DNA from: Bacteroides sp. CAG:530
Lineage (GTDB): Bacteria > Bacteroidota > Bacteroidia > Bacteroidales > Bacteroidaceae
Assembly (NCBI GenBank): GCA_000434735.1
Contig: FR881200.1
Coordinates: 1 to 20,563, forward strand
Direction of reading: 5' to 3'
Length of the DNA: 20,563 nt
This document shows positions 6,974-15,692 of this stretch, in pieces. The position numbers were made by a program, and so were the translations under genes. The number at the start of each line of letters is the position of its first letter. The first letter of the stretch is position 1. A model generated the notes under the pieces. It ran no database searches. It was not told the DNA's origin and worked only from the letters and a program-made list of their open reading frames with translations.

Positions 6974-6996
6974 TTCCGAAACAGCCGTTTCGGAAA
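6974..6996. repeat. TTTCCGAAAC-type palindrome, copy group 1
   Basis: TTCCGAAAC (6974-6982) and GTTTCGGAA (6987-6995) form a 9-bp perfect stem with a 4-nt loop AGCC. The same motif recurs about 100 bp downstream. Confidence 0.6.
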
Positions 6997-7077
6997 AACA
7001 CATTTTTCAGATACAAAAGCATGCATCAAATATTAGCAAATAACAATCTATAATTCAAACGATAAACATTAGAATAA

Positions 7078-7116
7078 TTTCCGAAACCACGGTTTCCGAA
7101 ACCGCTGTTTCGGAAA
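7078..7116. repeat. TTTCCGAAAC-type palindromes, copy group 2
   Basis: TTTCCGAAAC occurs at 7078-7087 and again at 7093-7102, and its complement GTTTCGGAAA at 7107-7116. The outer pair forms a 10-bp stem. The inner copies can instead form GGTTTC-C-GAAACC (7091-7103) or GAAAC-CGCT-GTTTC (7098-7111 region), so several alternative hairpins are possible. Confidence 0.6.
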
Positions 7117-7280
7117 TAAAAGAAAAATAAGGATAGAAAAGCAAAGAAAAAGCCGGGCATTTTTTCCAAGCTACCGGAAAGTTTAAAAGATACAAAATCG
7201 AATACAAAGGCTTGTCGATGGAAGATATGTAAATTCATGTATTATGCCGTAATGAGCATAAAGAAATCAAGAAAAGACAT

Positions 7281-7314
7281 TTTGATTGATTATCATGATA
7301 AAACATTATATTTG
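7281..7314 (+). promoter_or_regulatory. GH95 promoter
   Basis: TATATTTG (7307-7314) is a perfect -7 box. TTTG at 7281-7284 is a -33 candidate with a slightly long 22-nt spacer; TTG at 7286-7288 would give 18 nt. Transcription would start near 7321, about 110 nt before the chosen ATG. Confidence 0.55.
7290..7301. promoter_or_regulatory. Palindromic candidate operator in the GH95 promoter
   Basis: TTATCATGATAA is a perfect 12-bp palindrome lying entirely in the spacer between the -33 and -7 elements, where a bound dimer would block RNA polymerase. No regulator gene lies nearby. Confidence 0.4.
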
Positions 7315-7430
7315 TAATATGAAATGTTTTATAATATGGCAAAGAAAAAATATAGATCTATCCGTAATCCTTCATGATGATAGCTACTAATAGTTCCGAT
7401 AAATTATTAATTAACGCAGCAAGAAGAAAT

Positions 7431-9872
7431 ATGAGAGAAATTTACGCTTTAATTGTTTTCTGTTTACTCAACATTGGCATTACCAATGCGCAAAATGCCG
7501 ACAACCATAGTGTGTGGTCGGACACTCCAGCATATACCGTTTTATTTGAGAATCAAGATAATGGCATCAGGAAAGAGAAGCCTGCAAAAACATGGCATGA
7601 AGGAGAAGGTACGAACTACTTGCTCAAGAGTTGCGACAGTATCACACACGGAAAATATCCTAACCCAATAAGGTTGTGGGAAGCGGAACCTTATCCTATA
7701 GGCAACGGAAGATTGGCAGCTTCGGTTTTTCATGGTAATTTGAGAGACCGTTACTCGCTGAACGAGGTATCGTTCTGGTCGGGAGGAAGAAATGCGGGAA
7801 CTATAAACAATAAGGGCGATAAGGGATATGACGTTAGCGGTCCTGAAGTAAACGATGATGGCTTTGGCTCATACCAACCTGTGGGCGACCTGATTGTAGA
7901 CTTCAATGCTCCAGTGCAATCTGGTTTTGTAAGACAGATTACTCTTGATAAAGGCATTGTAGAATCGTCGGCAAAAAGGAACGGAAATTATATCAGCAGT
8001 TCGGCATTCTGCAGCTACCCAAATCAGGTGATGGTGATACGATATGAATCGCAAAAGCGTAAGAAACTCGACTTGCACTTTTCTTTCGTTACTCAAAGAA
8101 AGCAGGATATAACCACAACGCACAACCGGGAACTATCGCTCTATAGTCGCTTAAAAAACGGTATGGAGTGCGAAACGCTTGTAAAAGTTGCACATGAAGG
8201 AGGACAATTGACATCCGACAAAAATGGTTTGCATTTGAAAGGTGCCGACAATTGCACCTTATTAATATATATGGCAACCAACTATGAGATGAACGCCGAA
8301 AATGGATTTAGGGGCATTTCGGCAAAAGAGCGACTTAAACAACAGACGGCACAAGCTACAAGTCGCTCATACGATAAACTATTAAAAGCACATATATCCG
8401 ATTATCAAAACCTTTACCAGCGACAAGAATTAAATATAGCCAACACAACAGACAGCAACAGCTTACTGCCCACACCTAAACGTTTAGCTGCTTACCGTGA
8501 GACGCACGCGGACAACGGACTTGAGGAATTGATTTTCAGATTCGGACGCTATCTTATGATTCAAACTTCGCGTCCCGGCAGTCTGCCTGCCGGACTGCAA
8601 GGCATTTGGAACGGAATGATAGCGGCACCATGGGGAAACGACTATCATAGCAACATAAATTTCCAGATGGTATACTGGTTACCCGAGGTTGGCAATCTTT
8701 CGGAATGCCATATGCCTATGCTCTACTATCTCAATGCTATGCGCAAGCCTTTCAAAGAGAATACCCGAGAGTATCTGAAGGCTATAGGAGAACCAGTAGA
8801 AACAACTCCTGATAATGACGGATGGATAGTATACACATCGCACAATCCATTCGGAGCGGGAGGATGGCAAGTCAACCTACCTGGAGCCGCATGGTATGGG
8901 CTTCATCTATGGGAACACTATGCGTTTACCAACGACACTACATACCTGCGACAGTGTGCCTATCCCATGATGAAAGAACTTTGCCACTATTGGCAGAAAC
9001 ATCTGAAGTCTTTAGGCGAAGGTGGCAAAGGTTTTTGTTCCAACTATCAGCCTGTTGACGTAAGTAAATATCCAGAACTGAAGAGTGTTAAAGAAGGCAC
9101 ATTGGTTGTTCCATTCGGATGGTCGCCAGAGCATGGTCCGAGAGGAGAAGACGGTGTGGCTCACGATCAAGAAATAGTAGCTGAACTTTTCATGAATACC
9201 ATAAAGGCTGCGCAAATTCTTGGCGTTGACGATTCATGGACAGAACAGCTGCAAGATATGGCAGCCCATTTATACACACCGCAAATAGGAAAGAAAGGTA
9301 ACCTGATGGAATGGATGATAGACCGCGACCCAGAGACCGACCATCGTCACACGTCGCACTTGTTCGCTGTTTTCCCCGGAAGCACCATAAGTATCAATAA
9401 AACGCCAGCATTGGCCGAGGCAGCTCGCAAGTCACTGATGTTCAGAAAAACAACGGGCGACAGCCGACGCTCTTGGGCATGGACATGGCGCAGTCTGCTT
9501 TGGGCACGACTTCATGATGGAGAACAGGCACACAACATGATAGAAGGACTTATTTCGTATAACATGCTGGACAATCTGTTTACAAGTCATAAGATACCTC
9601 TGCAGATAGACGGCAATTATGGCATTGCGGCGGCTATGATTGAAATGCTCTTACAGTCGCACAGCGATATTATAGAACTTATGCCAGCTTCATGCCCGCA
9701 ATGGCGCAATGGAAACGTACGCGGACTAAAGGCAAGGGGCAACATAGAGGTAGACTTCAGCTGGAAAGACGGAAAGGTAACTTCTTGGAAACTCTACTCT
9801 CCACAGCAACGCGAAGTGAAGGTTAGAGTGAATGGCGTGGAACAAACAGTCACAACATCTTACAGAAAATAG
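7431..9872 (+). CDS. Secreted GH95 glycoside hydrolase, probable alpha-L-fucosidase
   Basis: GH95 enzymes remove alpha-1,2-linked L-fucose (or L-galactose) from glycans by inversion. I chose the ATG at 7431 (813 residues) because it begins directly with a signal peptide, MREIYALIVFCLLNIGITNA, with likely cleavage after Ala20. The ORF itself extends upstream to 7374. The product should be exported; it has no lipobox Cys. An N-terminal beta-sandwich region contains IGNGRLAASVF and LNEVSFWSGG, and an (alpha/alpha)6 barrel follows with GLQGIWN and HSNINFQM. By comparison with the known B. bifidum enzyme, Asn408/Asn410, Glu567 (in SPEH) and Asp727 (in IDGNYG) look like the catalytic set. His406 before NIN points to fucose rather than L-galactose; that rule is from memory. 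No SusC/SusD or regulator is adjacent, so it is not in an obvious utilisation locus. Confidence 0.9.
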   Translation: MREIYALIVFCLLNIGITNAQNADNHSVWSDTPAYTVLFENQDNGIRKEKPAKTWHEGEGTNYLLKSCDSITHGKYPNPIRLWEAEPYPIGNGRLAASVFHGNLRDRYSLNEVSFWSGGRNAGTINNKGDKGYDVSGPEVNDDGFGSYQPVGDLIVDFNAPVQSGFVRQITLDKGIVESSAKRNGNYISSSAFCSYPNQVMVIRYESQKRKKLDLHFSFVTQRKQDITTTHNRELSLYSRLKNGMECETLVKVAHEGGQLTSDKNGLHLKGADNCTLLIYMATNYEMNAENGFRGISAKERLKQQTAQATSRSYDKLLKAHISDYQNLYQRQELNIANTTDSNSLLPTPKRLAAYRETHADNGLEELIFRFGRYLMIQTSRPGSLPAGLQGIWNGMIAAPWGNDYHSNINFQMVYWLPEVGNLSECHMPMLYYLNAMRKPFKENTREYLKAIGEPVETTPDNDGWIVYTSHNPFGAGGWQVNLPGAAWYGLHLWEHYAFTNDTTYLRQCAYPMMKELCHYWQKHLKSLGEGGKGFCSNYQPVDVSKYPELKSVKEGTLVVPFGWSPEHGPRGEDGVAHDQEIVAELFMNTIKAAQILGVDDSWTEQLQDMAAHLYTPQIGKKGNLMEWMIDRDPETDHRHTSHLFAVFPGSTISINKTPALAEAARKSLMFRKTTGDSRRSWAWTWRSLLWARLHDGEQAHNMIEGLISYNMLDNLFTSHKIPLQIDGNYGIAAAMIEMLLQSHSDIIELMPASCPQWRNGNVRGLKARGNIEVDFSWKDGKVTSWKLYSPQQREVKVRVNGVEQTVTTSYRK

Positions 9873-9898
9873 AAACGAGAACAATAAAAGCGTTAAAT

Positions 9899-9929
9899 TT
9901 TGAAGTCCACGCGGTTTGCACTATCTTTG
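9899..9929 (+). promoter_or_regulatory. Promoter of the TPR-helicase unit
   Basis: TTTG (9899-9902), a 19-nt spacer and TATCTTTG (9922-9929) match the Bacteroidetes consensus at ideal spacing. Transcription would start near 9936, 27 nt before the ATG. Confidence 0.75.
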
Positions 9930-9962
9930 ACCCATTAAGAAAACATCAACTTTAAAAACACT

Positions 9963-10916
9963 ATGGGTTTACTATCATCACTGTTCGGAGGAAACAAAAC
10001 CAACGAAAGCCAACAAGAAAAGAAAGACAAGAAAAACTTCGAAATACTAAAATACGACGGCATACGGGCACGCAGCATGCGCCAACTGCCATATGCCATA
10101 AAATGTCTGGAGCAAGCTACCGCAATTAAAGAAGACGTAGAAGCACTGCAATATCTGGCAGCAACATATGCAGAGTCGGAACGATTGGACGATGCACGCA
10201 TCACACTCGACAAGGTGCTGAACATAGCCCCCGACAATGTGGAATCGCTCATCTCACTAGCTAACATCTGCTTCATTCAAGAAGATTATGAGAGCATGGA
10301 CGACGCTTGCCAAAAAGCGATAAAGGCAGACGAAAAGAATATCATGGCATATTTCCTTGCAGCACGTGCCGCACGTGGCATGAACAACGAGATACAGGCC
10401 ATCGTAATGCTGACCAAAGCCATAGCGCAAGACGAGACATTCACCCCAGCACTGCAGTTGAGAGCCGAAGTACTGTGGGGTATGCGTCAGGCTAACGACG
10501 CATTGGCCGACATAGAAGCTATTCTAACACAAAACGCTGAAGACGAAGACGCACTGCTGCTGAAGGCACGTATCATGGCTGCCACCGGACAGGCTGACGA
10601 GGCTCTGGCATTGTTAGACAAAGTATCGGAAATCAACCCGTTCAACGAAAAGACTTATCTGCTGAAAGGCGAGTTGCTTAGCGAACAGAAAGAAATGGGA
10701 AAAGCTATCGACGTATATACAGAAGCGATAGAGCTGATGCCGCAGAACGCCAAGCTCTACCAAGCACGCGGACGCATAAAACTGGTGCAGGGCGATAAGG
10801 ACGGATCGGTAGAAGATATGAAAAAGGCTATCGAACTGAACCCGGAAAACGAAAAGCAAATAAACGGAAACTTCGACAACTTCAATAAAGGAACAAACAA
10901 CGTAGGCATTTATTAA
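9963..10916 (+). CDS. Tetratricopeptide (TPR) repeat protein
   Basis: The 317-residue protein has a short N-terminal MGLLSSLFGG, a charged linker, and then repeats. Residues 59-296 divide exactly into seven 34-residue TPR units, with a partial unit at 31-58 and an Asn-rich tail (297-317). TPRs make a superhelical surface for binding another protein; there is no enzymatic domain. There is no signal peptide or transmembrane segment, so it is probably cytoplasmic. The only 14 nt to the helicase gene and the single visible promoter upstream imply co-transcription. A scaffold or partner role for the helicase is inference. I do not recognise a specific family name. Confidence 0.85.
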   Translation: MGLLSSLFGGNKTNESQQEKKDKKNFEILKYDGIRARSMRQLPYAIKCLEQATAIKEDVEALQYLAATYAESERLDDARITLDKVLNIAPDNVESLISLANICFIQEDYESMDDACQKAIKADEKNIMAYFLAARAARGMNNEIQAIVMLTKAIAQDETFTPALQLRAEVLWGMRQANDALADIEAILTQNAEDEDALLLKARIMAATGQADEALALLDKVSEINPFNEKTYLLKGELLSEQKEMGKAIDVYTEAIELMPQNAKLYQARGRIKLVQGDKDGSVEDMKKAIELNPENEKQINGNFDNFNKGTNNVGIY

Positions 10917-10930
10917 ATCATTGTTTCGGC

Positions 10931-12928
10931 ATGGCAAACACACCTATTGACACAGATAACGCTGAATTTCAGAATGCTCTGAAACTCATCCAGTATACCC
11001 GGCACTCGGTCTTCCTGACGGGTAAGGCGGGTACTGGAAAATCTACGTTCCTGAAGTATGTATGCCAAAACACAAAGAAGAAATATGTAGTGCTGGCTCC
11101 TACGGGCATAGCCGCCATCAACGCTGGAGGCAGCACTCTGCACAGTTTCTTTAAGTTGCCGTTTCACCCGCTATTGCCCGACGACCCGAACCTTAGAGGG
11201 AAAAGACTGCATGATTTTTTGAAATATTCGTCCGACCACCGCAAGCTGATAAAGAACATAGAGTTGGTCATCATCGACGAGATTTCTATGGTGAGGGCAG
11301 ACATTATCGACTTTATAGATAAGGTGCTGCGTGTATACTCGCAAAACATGCGCGAGCCGTTCGGCGGAAAGCAACTTTTGCTGGTGGGCGACGTGTTTCA
11401 ATTGGAGCCGGTAGTAAAGAGCGACGAGCGCGAGATACTTAACCGCTTCTACCCCAACCCGTTCTTCTTTTCGGCAAGGGTGTTTCAGGAGATGGAGTTA
11501 GTAGCTATAGAGCTGACCAAAGTATATCGCCAAACGGATAAGGTGTTTGTAAGCATATTAGACCATATACGTACTAACATGGCTTCGACCGCCGACCTTC
11601 AGTTACTTAACACACGATACGGCACGCCCACTAACGAGGGAGAAAACGATATGTACATCACACTGGCTACCAAAAGAGACAACGTAGACTACATAAACGA
11701 AAAGCGACTGGCAGAACTTCCGTCGGAACCAATCTTACTGAAAGGGGAAATAAAAGGCGACTTTCCCGAGAACAGTCTCCCTACGCTGATGGAGCTGACA
11801 GTAAAACCAGGGGCGCAGATTATCTTCATAAAAAACGATATCAACAAGCGATGGGTGAACGGCACCATCGGAACCATATCGGGCATAGATGAAGACGGAA
11901 CTATATACGTAGTGACCGAAAACGGAAATGAGTTCGACGTAAAACAGGAGAGTTGGAGTAATATTCGATACCACTATAACGAAACCGAGAATAAAATAGA
12001 GGAAGAAGAGTTGGGCACATTCACCCAATATCCCATCCGCCTGGCATGGGCCATCACCGTGCATAAGAGCCAGGGGCTGACATTCAGTCGTGTAGTAATA
12101 GACTTCACCGGAGGAGTGTTTGCCGGCGGACAAACTTACGTAGCGCTGAGCCGATGCACCTCGCTAGAAGGCATTTGTCTGAAGAAAGCCGTATCAAGGT
12201 CGGACATATTTGTTCGCCCCGAAATAGTAAGCTTTGCAAAACGCTTCAACGACAGTCAGGCTGTAAACAGAGCTATGAAGCAGGCGCAAGCCGACGAGGA
12301 GTATGTGGCGTGCGTGCAGGCGTTCAACAAAGGTCAGTTTGAGCAATGTCTGGAGCATTTCTTCAAAGCTATCCATTCTCGCTACGACATAGAACAACCG
12401 CTACAGCAACGCTTTATACGTCGCAAGCTGAATATCATAAACCGACTGAAAGAAGAAAACCGGCAACTGAAAGAGCGGATGCGCGAGAAAAAACAGGATG
12501 TGAAAAAATATGCTTTTGAATATTATGAAATGGGCAACGAGTGTATTACACAAGCGCATAACCCAGCAGCGGCATTGGCCAACTATAACAAGGCGATAGA
12601 AATGTATCCTGAATATGTGGATGCGTGGGTACGCAAGGGTGTAACGCTATTCAACGAGAACAGGATGGAAGAAGCCGCTGAGTGCCTCAACCAAGCCGTA
12701 AAACTTCGCCCCACAGAGTTCAAGGCGGTATACAACCGTGGCAAGCTACGCCTATACACTGGCGACACGGAAGGAGCAATAGCCGACCTCGACAAGGCGA
12801 CTTCGTTAAAACCCAAACATGCCGGAGGGCACGAGATATTTGCCGATGCACTGAAAAAAGCCGGAAAAGAATCTGAAGCGGAATTACATTACCGCATAGC
12901 GGAAGAGTTGAGGAAGAAGAAAAAATAA
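10931..12928 (+). CDS. Pif1/RecD-like superfamily 1 DNA helicase with C-terminal TPRs
   Basis: The protein is predicted to be an ATP-driven 5'-to-3' DNA helicase of the Pif1/Dda/RecD2 type. Motifs in the 665 residues are Walker A GKAGTGKST (31-39), motif Ia APTGIAAINAGGSTLHSFF (56-74), Walker B VIIDEIS (113-119), motif III GDVFQLEPV (153-161), motif IV VYRQ (198-201), motif V AITVHKSQGLTFSRVVIDF (374-392) and motif VI TYVALSRCTSLEG (402-414). A basic, probably helical linker (about 495-525) is followed by TPR units (about 525-660), so the C-terminus is a protein-binding module fused to the motor. It follows the TPR-only gene by 14 nt. All core motifs are intact. Substrate (stalled forks, R-loops, G-quadruplexes) cannot be told from sequence. 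Confidence 0.9.
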   Translation: MANTPIDTDNAEFQNALKLIQYTRHSVFLTGKAGTGKSTFLKYVCQNTKKKYVVLAPTGIAAINAGGSTLHSFFKLPFHPLLPDDPNLRGKRLHDFLKYSSDHRKLIKNIELVIIDEISMVRADIIDFIDKVLRVYSQNMREPFGGKQLLLVGDVFQLEPVVKSDEREILNRFYPNPFFFSARVFQEMELVAIELTKVYRQTDKVFVSILDHIRTNMASTADLQLLNTRYGTPTNEGENDMYITLATKRDNVDYINEKRLAELPSEPILLKGEIKGDFPENSLPTLMELTVKPGAQIIFIKNDINKRWVNGTIGTISGIDEDGTIYVVTENGNEFDVKQESWSNIRYHYNETENKIEEEELGTFTQYPIRLAWAITVHKSQGLTFSRVVIDFTGGVFAGGQTYVALSRCTSLEGICLKKAVSRSDIFVRPEIVSFAKRFNDSQAVNRAMKQAQADEEYVACVQAFNKGQFEQCLEHFFKAIHSRYDIEQPLQQRFIRRKLNIINRLKEENRQLKERMREKKQDVKKYAFEYYEMGNECITQAHNPAAALANYNKAIEMYPEYVDAWVRKGVTLFNENRMEEAAECLNQAVKLRPTEFKAVYNRGKLRLYTGDTEGAIADLDKATSLKPKHAGGHEIFADALKKAGKESEAELHYRIAEELRKKKK

Positions 12929-12953
12929 AAGCCTGCCAAAGCAAGCTTTTATT
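12924..12953. terminator. Bidirectional terminator between the helicase gene and mscS
   Basis: AATAAAAGC (12924-12932) and GCTTTTATT (12945-12953) form a 9-bp stem with a 12-nt loop. A- and T-rich flanks give a U-rich tail in either direction. It overlaps the helicase stop codon and lies 8 nt from the mscS stop, serving two convergent units. Confidence 0.75.
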
Positions 12954-12960
12954 CGTTTTA

Positions 12961-13818
12961 TCAATCGTTTGCTTGATGTACTGTAAGCTGAGGATAAGGG
13001 AATCCGATGCCTTCTTTATTGAATGTGGCATACACTATCCTATTCATATCGAAGTGGACATCCCAATAATCGGCAGCATTTACCCATACGCGTACCTTGA
13101 TATCTACGCTGCTGGCACCAAGCTCGCCTAACGCGATGAACGGTTCGGGAGTAGTAAGTATACGGCTATCGGCACTGATGATTTTCTGCAACACATCTTT
13201 TACGCGGTCGAAGTCCTCGCCATACTCTACGCCGAAAGTCCACTCCAAGCGGCGGGTAGACATTTTACTATAGTTGGTAACAGCATTGCTGCTCATCTGT
13301 CCGTTAGGAACAAAAACTATACGGTTATCCGTAGTAGCAATGATGGTATGGAAAATCTGAATCTCCTTTACAGTACCGCTGGCACCCGGTCCGTCGATAT
13401 AATCGCCTACACGGAACGGTTTGAACACCAAGATTATCAATCCACCGGCAAAGTTAGAAAGGTTGCCCGAAAGCGCCATACCGATAGCGACACCGGCAGA
13501 AGCCAACAAAGCAGCGAAACTGGTAGTCTCTACTCCCAACTTACCGATAATGGCAAACGCCATCACCATATTAAGCAACAAGTTAACCAAGCTCTTGAGG
13601 AAGGTCTGCACACTGACTTCCAGTTTACGTTTCTCTAACAACTTAGCCAACAAGCGGCTTATCTGCTTAATGATGAACCTACCTATTATATATATAAGGA
13701 GTGCGCCAATTACATCCTTACCTACTTCTACACTCCAATTTATTAATCTATCCAATAGTTTAGCCACATCAGCTTCCTTAGTAACGTTGAGGGCTACGGT
13801 CAATATCTGTAATAACAT
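12961..13818 (-). CDS. Small-conductance mechanosensitive channel (MscS family)
   Basis: This inner-membrane channel opens under membrane tension to release solutes during osmotic downshock. The 285-residue length matches MscS (about 286). Hydrophobic segments lie near 35-52 and 73-95. The pore helix region is AASAGVAIGMALSGNLSNFAGG-like: residues 103-126 with small residues Ala and Gly lining the pore. After it come the beta-domain signatures KPFRVGDYI and FVPNGQMSSNAVTNYS. The gene is the last of the minus-strand group, 34 nt after the Sua5-like gene, and is followed by the shared terminator. Which MscS subgroup it belongs to is not resolvable here. Confidence 0.92.
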   Translation of the reverse strand: MLLQILTVALNVTKEADVAKLLDRLINWSVEVGKDVIGALLIYIIGRFIIKQISRLLAKLLEKRKLEVSVQTFLKSLVNLLLNMVMAFAIIGKLGVETTSFAALLASAGVAIGMALSGNLSNFAGGLIILVFKPFRVGDYIDGPGASGTVKEIQIFHTIIATTDNRIVFVPNGQMSSNAVTNYSKMSTRRLEWTFGVEYGEDFDRVKDVLQKIISADSRILTTPEPFIALGELGASSVDIKVRVWVNAADYWDVHFDMNRIVYATFNKEGIGFPYPQLTVHQAND

Positions 13819-13852
13819 AAATATCTAAAGAATTGTATTTATATATGGTCTT

Positions 13853-14464
13853 TTATTCCTCTAACACGCCCTTGCCTTGACGCACCACTTCGGGTTCTCC
13901 GTCGCAACAATTTATAACGGTAGAAGGGTCTAAGCCGCCTATTCCTCCGTCTATCACCATATCTACATCGTCACCAAACTTCTCGTCTATCAGCTCAGGG
14001 TCGGTAGCGTATTCTACGTCCTCACCATCGCGCAACGGCAATGTGGTAGTCAAGATGGGAGCATCGAGCAACTGACATATCTCTCTGATGATATTATTGT
14101 CGGGCACACGGATGCCCACCTCCTTACGGTTACGGAATATCTTGGGCAGGCGGCTATCTGCATTCAATATGAAGGTAAACGGTCCCGGCAGATTGCGTTT
14201 CATCAACTTAAACGTAGCGTTGTCTACCCTGGCATATTCACTGATATTACTCAAGTCGTAGCAGATGATAGAGAGATTGTTCTTACGCGGATCAATTCCC
14301 TTCAGTTTACAGATACGCTCTATAGGACGTTCTTTCAAGGCATGGCATCCCATAGCGTACATAGTGTCGGTAGGATAAATTATTATACCACCATCATTAA
14401 GAACGTCCACAATATGCTGAAGCACTGCCGGATCGTTATTCTTTGAATACAGTTTCTGAATCAT
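13853..14464 (-). CDS. Sua5/YciO/YrdC family protein, probable L-threonylcarbamoyladenylate synthase
   Basis: Family members make threonylcarbamoyl-AMP from threonine, bicarbonate and ATP, the first step of t6A37 modification in ANN-decoding tRNAs. The 203-residue protein is a single YrdC domain: GGIIIYPTDTMYAMGC (25-40), ICKLKGIDPRKNNLSIIC (51-68), NLPGPFTFIL and VGIRVPDN. It lacks the extra C-terminal domain of the longer Sua5 proteins. It resembles the YciO branch, whose true activity is less certain than that of TsaC. The start is 8 nt after the flavodiiron stop, so the two are translationally close and in one operon. The function is likely but not proven by sequence. Confidence 0.82.
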   Translation of the reverse strand: MIQKLYSKNNDPAVLQHIVDVLNDGGIIIYPTDTMYAMGCHALKERPIERICKLKGIDPRKNNLSIICYDLSNISEYARVDNATFKLMKRNLPGPFTFILNADSRLPKIFRNRKEVGIRVPDNNIIREICQLLDAPILTTTLPLRDGEDVEYATDPELIDEKFGDDVDMVIDGGIGGLDPSTVINCCDGEPEVVRQGKGVLEE

Positions 14465-14472
14465 AACTCAAT

Positions 14473-15663
14473 TTATTTACGGTCAGCTTTCAGACGGTCG
14501 GCCATAGCTACCGCCAACTCGCGTGCCTGCTGCTCGCTGCTTGCAGACATGCTCTGCTTCATCTCTACAGGATTACCTACAACTTCGAATTTCAACTGAG
14601 CCGCATATTCGCCTAATTTCTTAACGGCTGCGCTTGCCCATGTGAACGATCCGAAATAACCAATAAGACGGTTCTTCATATCGCGTGCGGCAACCTTGCT
14701 AAGCAAAGCCTCCATTTCGGGATAGAGGTTCATATTATAAGTGGTACATCCTACTATCAATGCCTTATATCGGAATATATCAGCCAAAATGAAAGAATGA
14801 GGAGTCTTAGAGACATTATGCATCACAATGTTCTTTATGCCCTGAGCACTCAGTTCTTCGGCTATAGCCTCTGCCATCTGTTCGGTATTTCCGTACATGG
14901 TGCCGTATGCTATCACTACACCTTCTTCGGCTTCATAACGGCTCAACTTATCGTACATAGCCACTACTTCAGAGATTTGTTCTTCCCATACCGGTCCGTG
15001 TGTTGGACAAATCATCTTTATATCGAGTCCGCTGCATTTCTGTAATGCCTTCTGCACAGGGTTGCCGAACTTACCTACGATATTAGAGTAGTAACGACGC
15101 ATCTCGCCCATATAGATTTCGGTATTGATATTCTTATCGATGCAACCTCCGTTAAGTGCGCCGAAACATCCAAAGGCATCGCCCGAGAAGAGAATGCCGT
15201 CTGTAGAATCGAATGTTACCATTGTTTCGGGCCAGTGTACCATCGGGATAAGATAAAAGTGCAAGTCATGACGGCCAACTTTCAAAGAATCGCCTTCGGC
15301 TACTACTTTTCGTTCGCCACCTACACCGTAGTATCCGTCTACCATATCGAAGGTCTTCTTGTTTCCTACCAAAACGATGTCGGGATAATATTGCTTAATC
15401 AGTGAGATAGAGCCTGAATGATCTGGTTCCATGTGGTTGATGATTAAGTAATCAATCTTACGGTCGCCTATCACGGCACGAATTTTCTTCAGATAGACTT
15501 CGAAGAAGGCTACATCTACTGTATCTACCAACACTACGGCATCGTCGTCGGCTATAAGATATGAGTTGTAAGACACGCCGTAGGGCAACGGCCACAAGTT
15601 TTCGAACAATGTTTTGTTCCTATCATTCACGCCCACATAATGTACATTTCCTTTTAATTCCAT
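14473..15663 (-). CDS. Flavodiiron protein (FprA-type A flavoprotein)
   Basis: Flavodiiron proteins reduce O2 to water or NO to N2O in the cytoplasm and protect anaerobes. The 396 residues form a metallo-beta-lactamase-like diiron domain (about 1-245) and a flavodoxin domain (about 248-396). All six expected iron ligands are seen: His77, Glu79 and Asp81 (in NHMEPDHSG), His143 (MVHWPE), Asp162 (FSGDAFG) and His222 (CPTHGP). The FMN phosphate loop is YGTMYGNTEQM (253-263). There is no rubredoxin or flavin-reductase extension, so a separate electron donor is needed. Key ligands are intact, so it should be active. O2 versus NO preference cannot be read from this sequence. Confidence 0.93.
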   Translation of the reverse strand: MELKGNVHYVGVNDRNKTLFENLWPLPYGVSYNSYLIADDDAVVLVDTVDVAFFEVYLKKIRAVIGDRKIDYLIINHMEPDHSGSISLIKQYYPDIVLVGNKKTFDMVDGYYGVGGERKVVAEGDSLKVGRHDLHFYLIPMVHWPETMVTFDSTDGILFSGDAFGCFGALNGGCIDKNINTEIYMGEMRRYYSNIVGKFGNPVQKALQKCSGLDIKMICPTHGPVWEEQISEVVAMYDKLSRYEAEEGVVIAYGTMYGNTEQMAEAIAEELSAQGIKNIVMHNVSKTPHSFILADIFRYKALIVGCTTYNMNLYPEMEALLSKVAARDMKNRLIGYFGSFTWASAAVKKLGEYAAQLKFEVVGNPVEMKQSMSASSEQQARELAVAMADRLKADRK

Positions 15664-15692
15664 AATCGTATATGTTTAAATTATAGCTTTTG

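Larger units (their letters stand above)
6581..7430. other. AT-rich intergenic region with repeats and palindromes, no credible gene
   Basis: About 850 bases lie between the tRNA and the GH95 start. I see no ORF with a recognisable product. The region holds a GCACAT/ATGTGC hairpin (6683-6697), a two-unit tandem repeat (6726-6770), a 17-nt palindrome (6817-6833), two groups of TTTCCGAAAC palindromes (6974-6996 and 7078-7116) and the GH95 promoter. No transposase or integrase remnant was recognised. Confidence 0.75.

Noticed and set aside
6581..7250. Short ORFs such as 6818-7003 and 7026-7238 on the minus strand
   Set aside because: They are AT-rich, lack ribosome binding sites and promoters, and run through palindromic repeats; chance ORFs are more likely.
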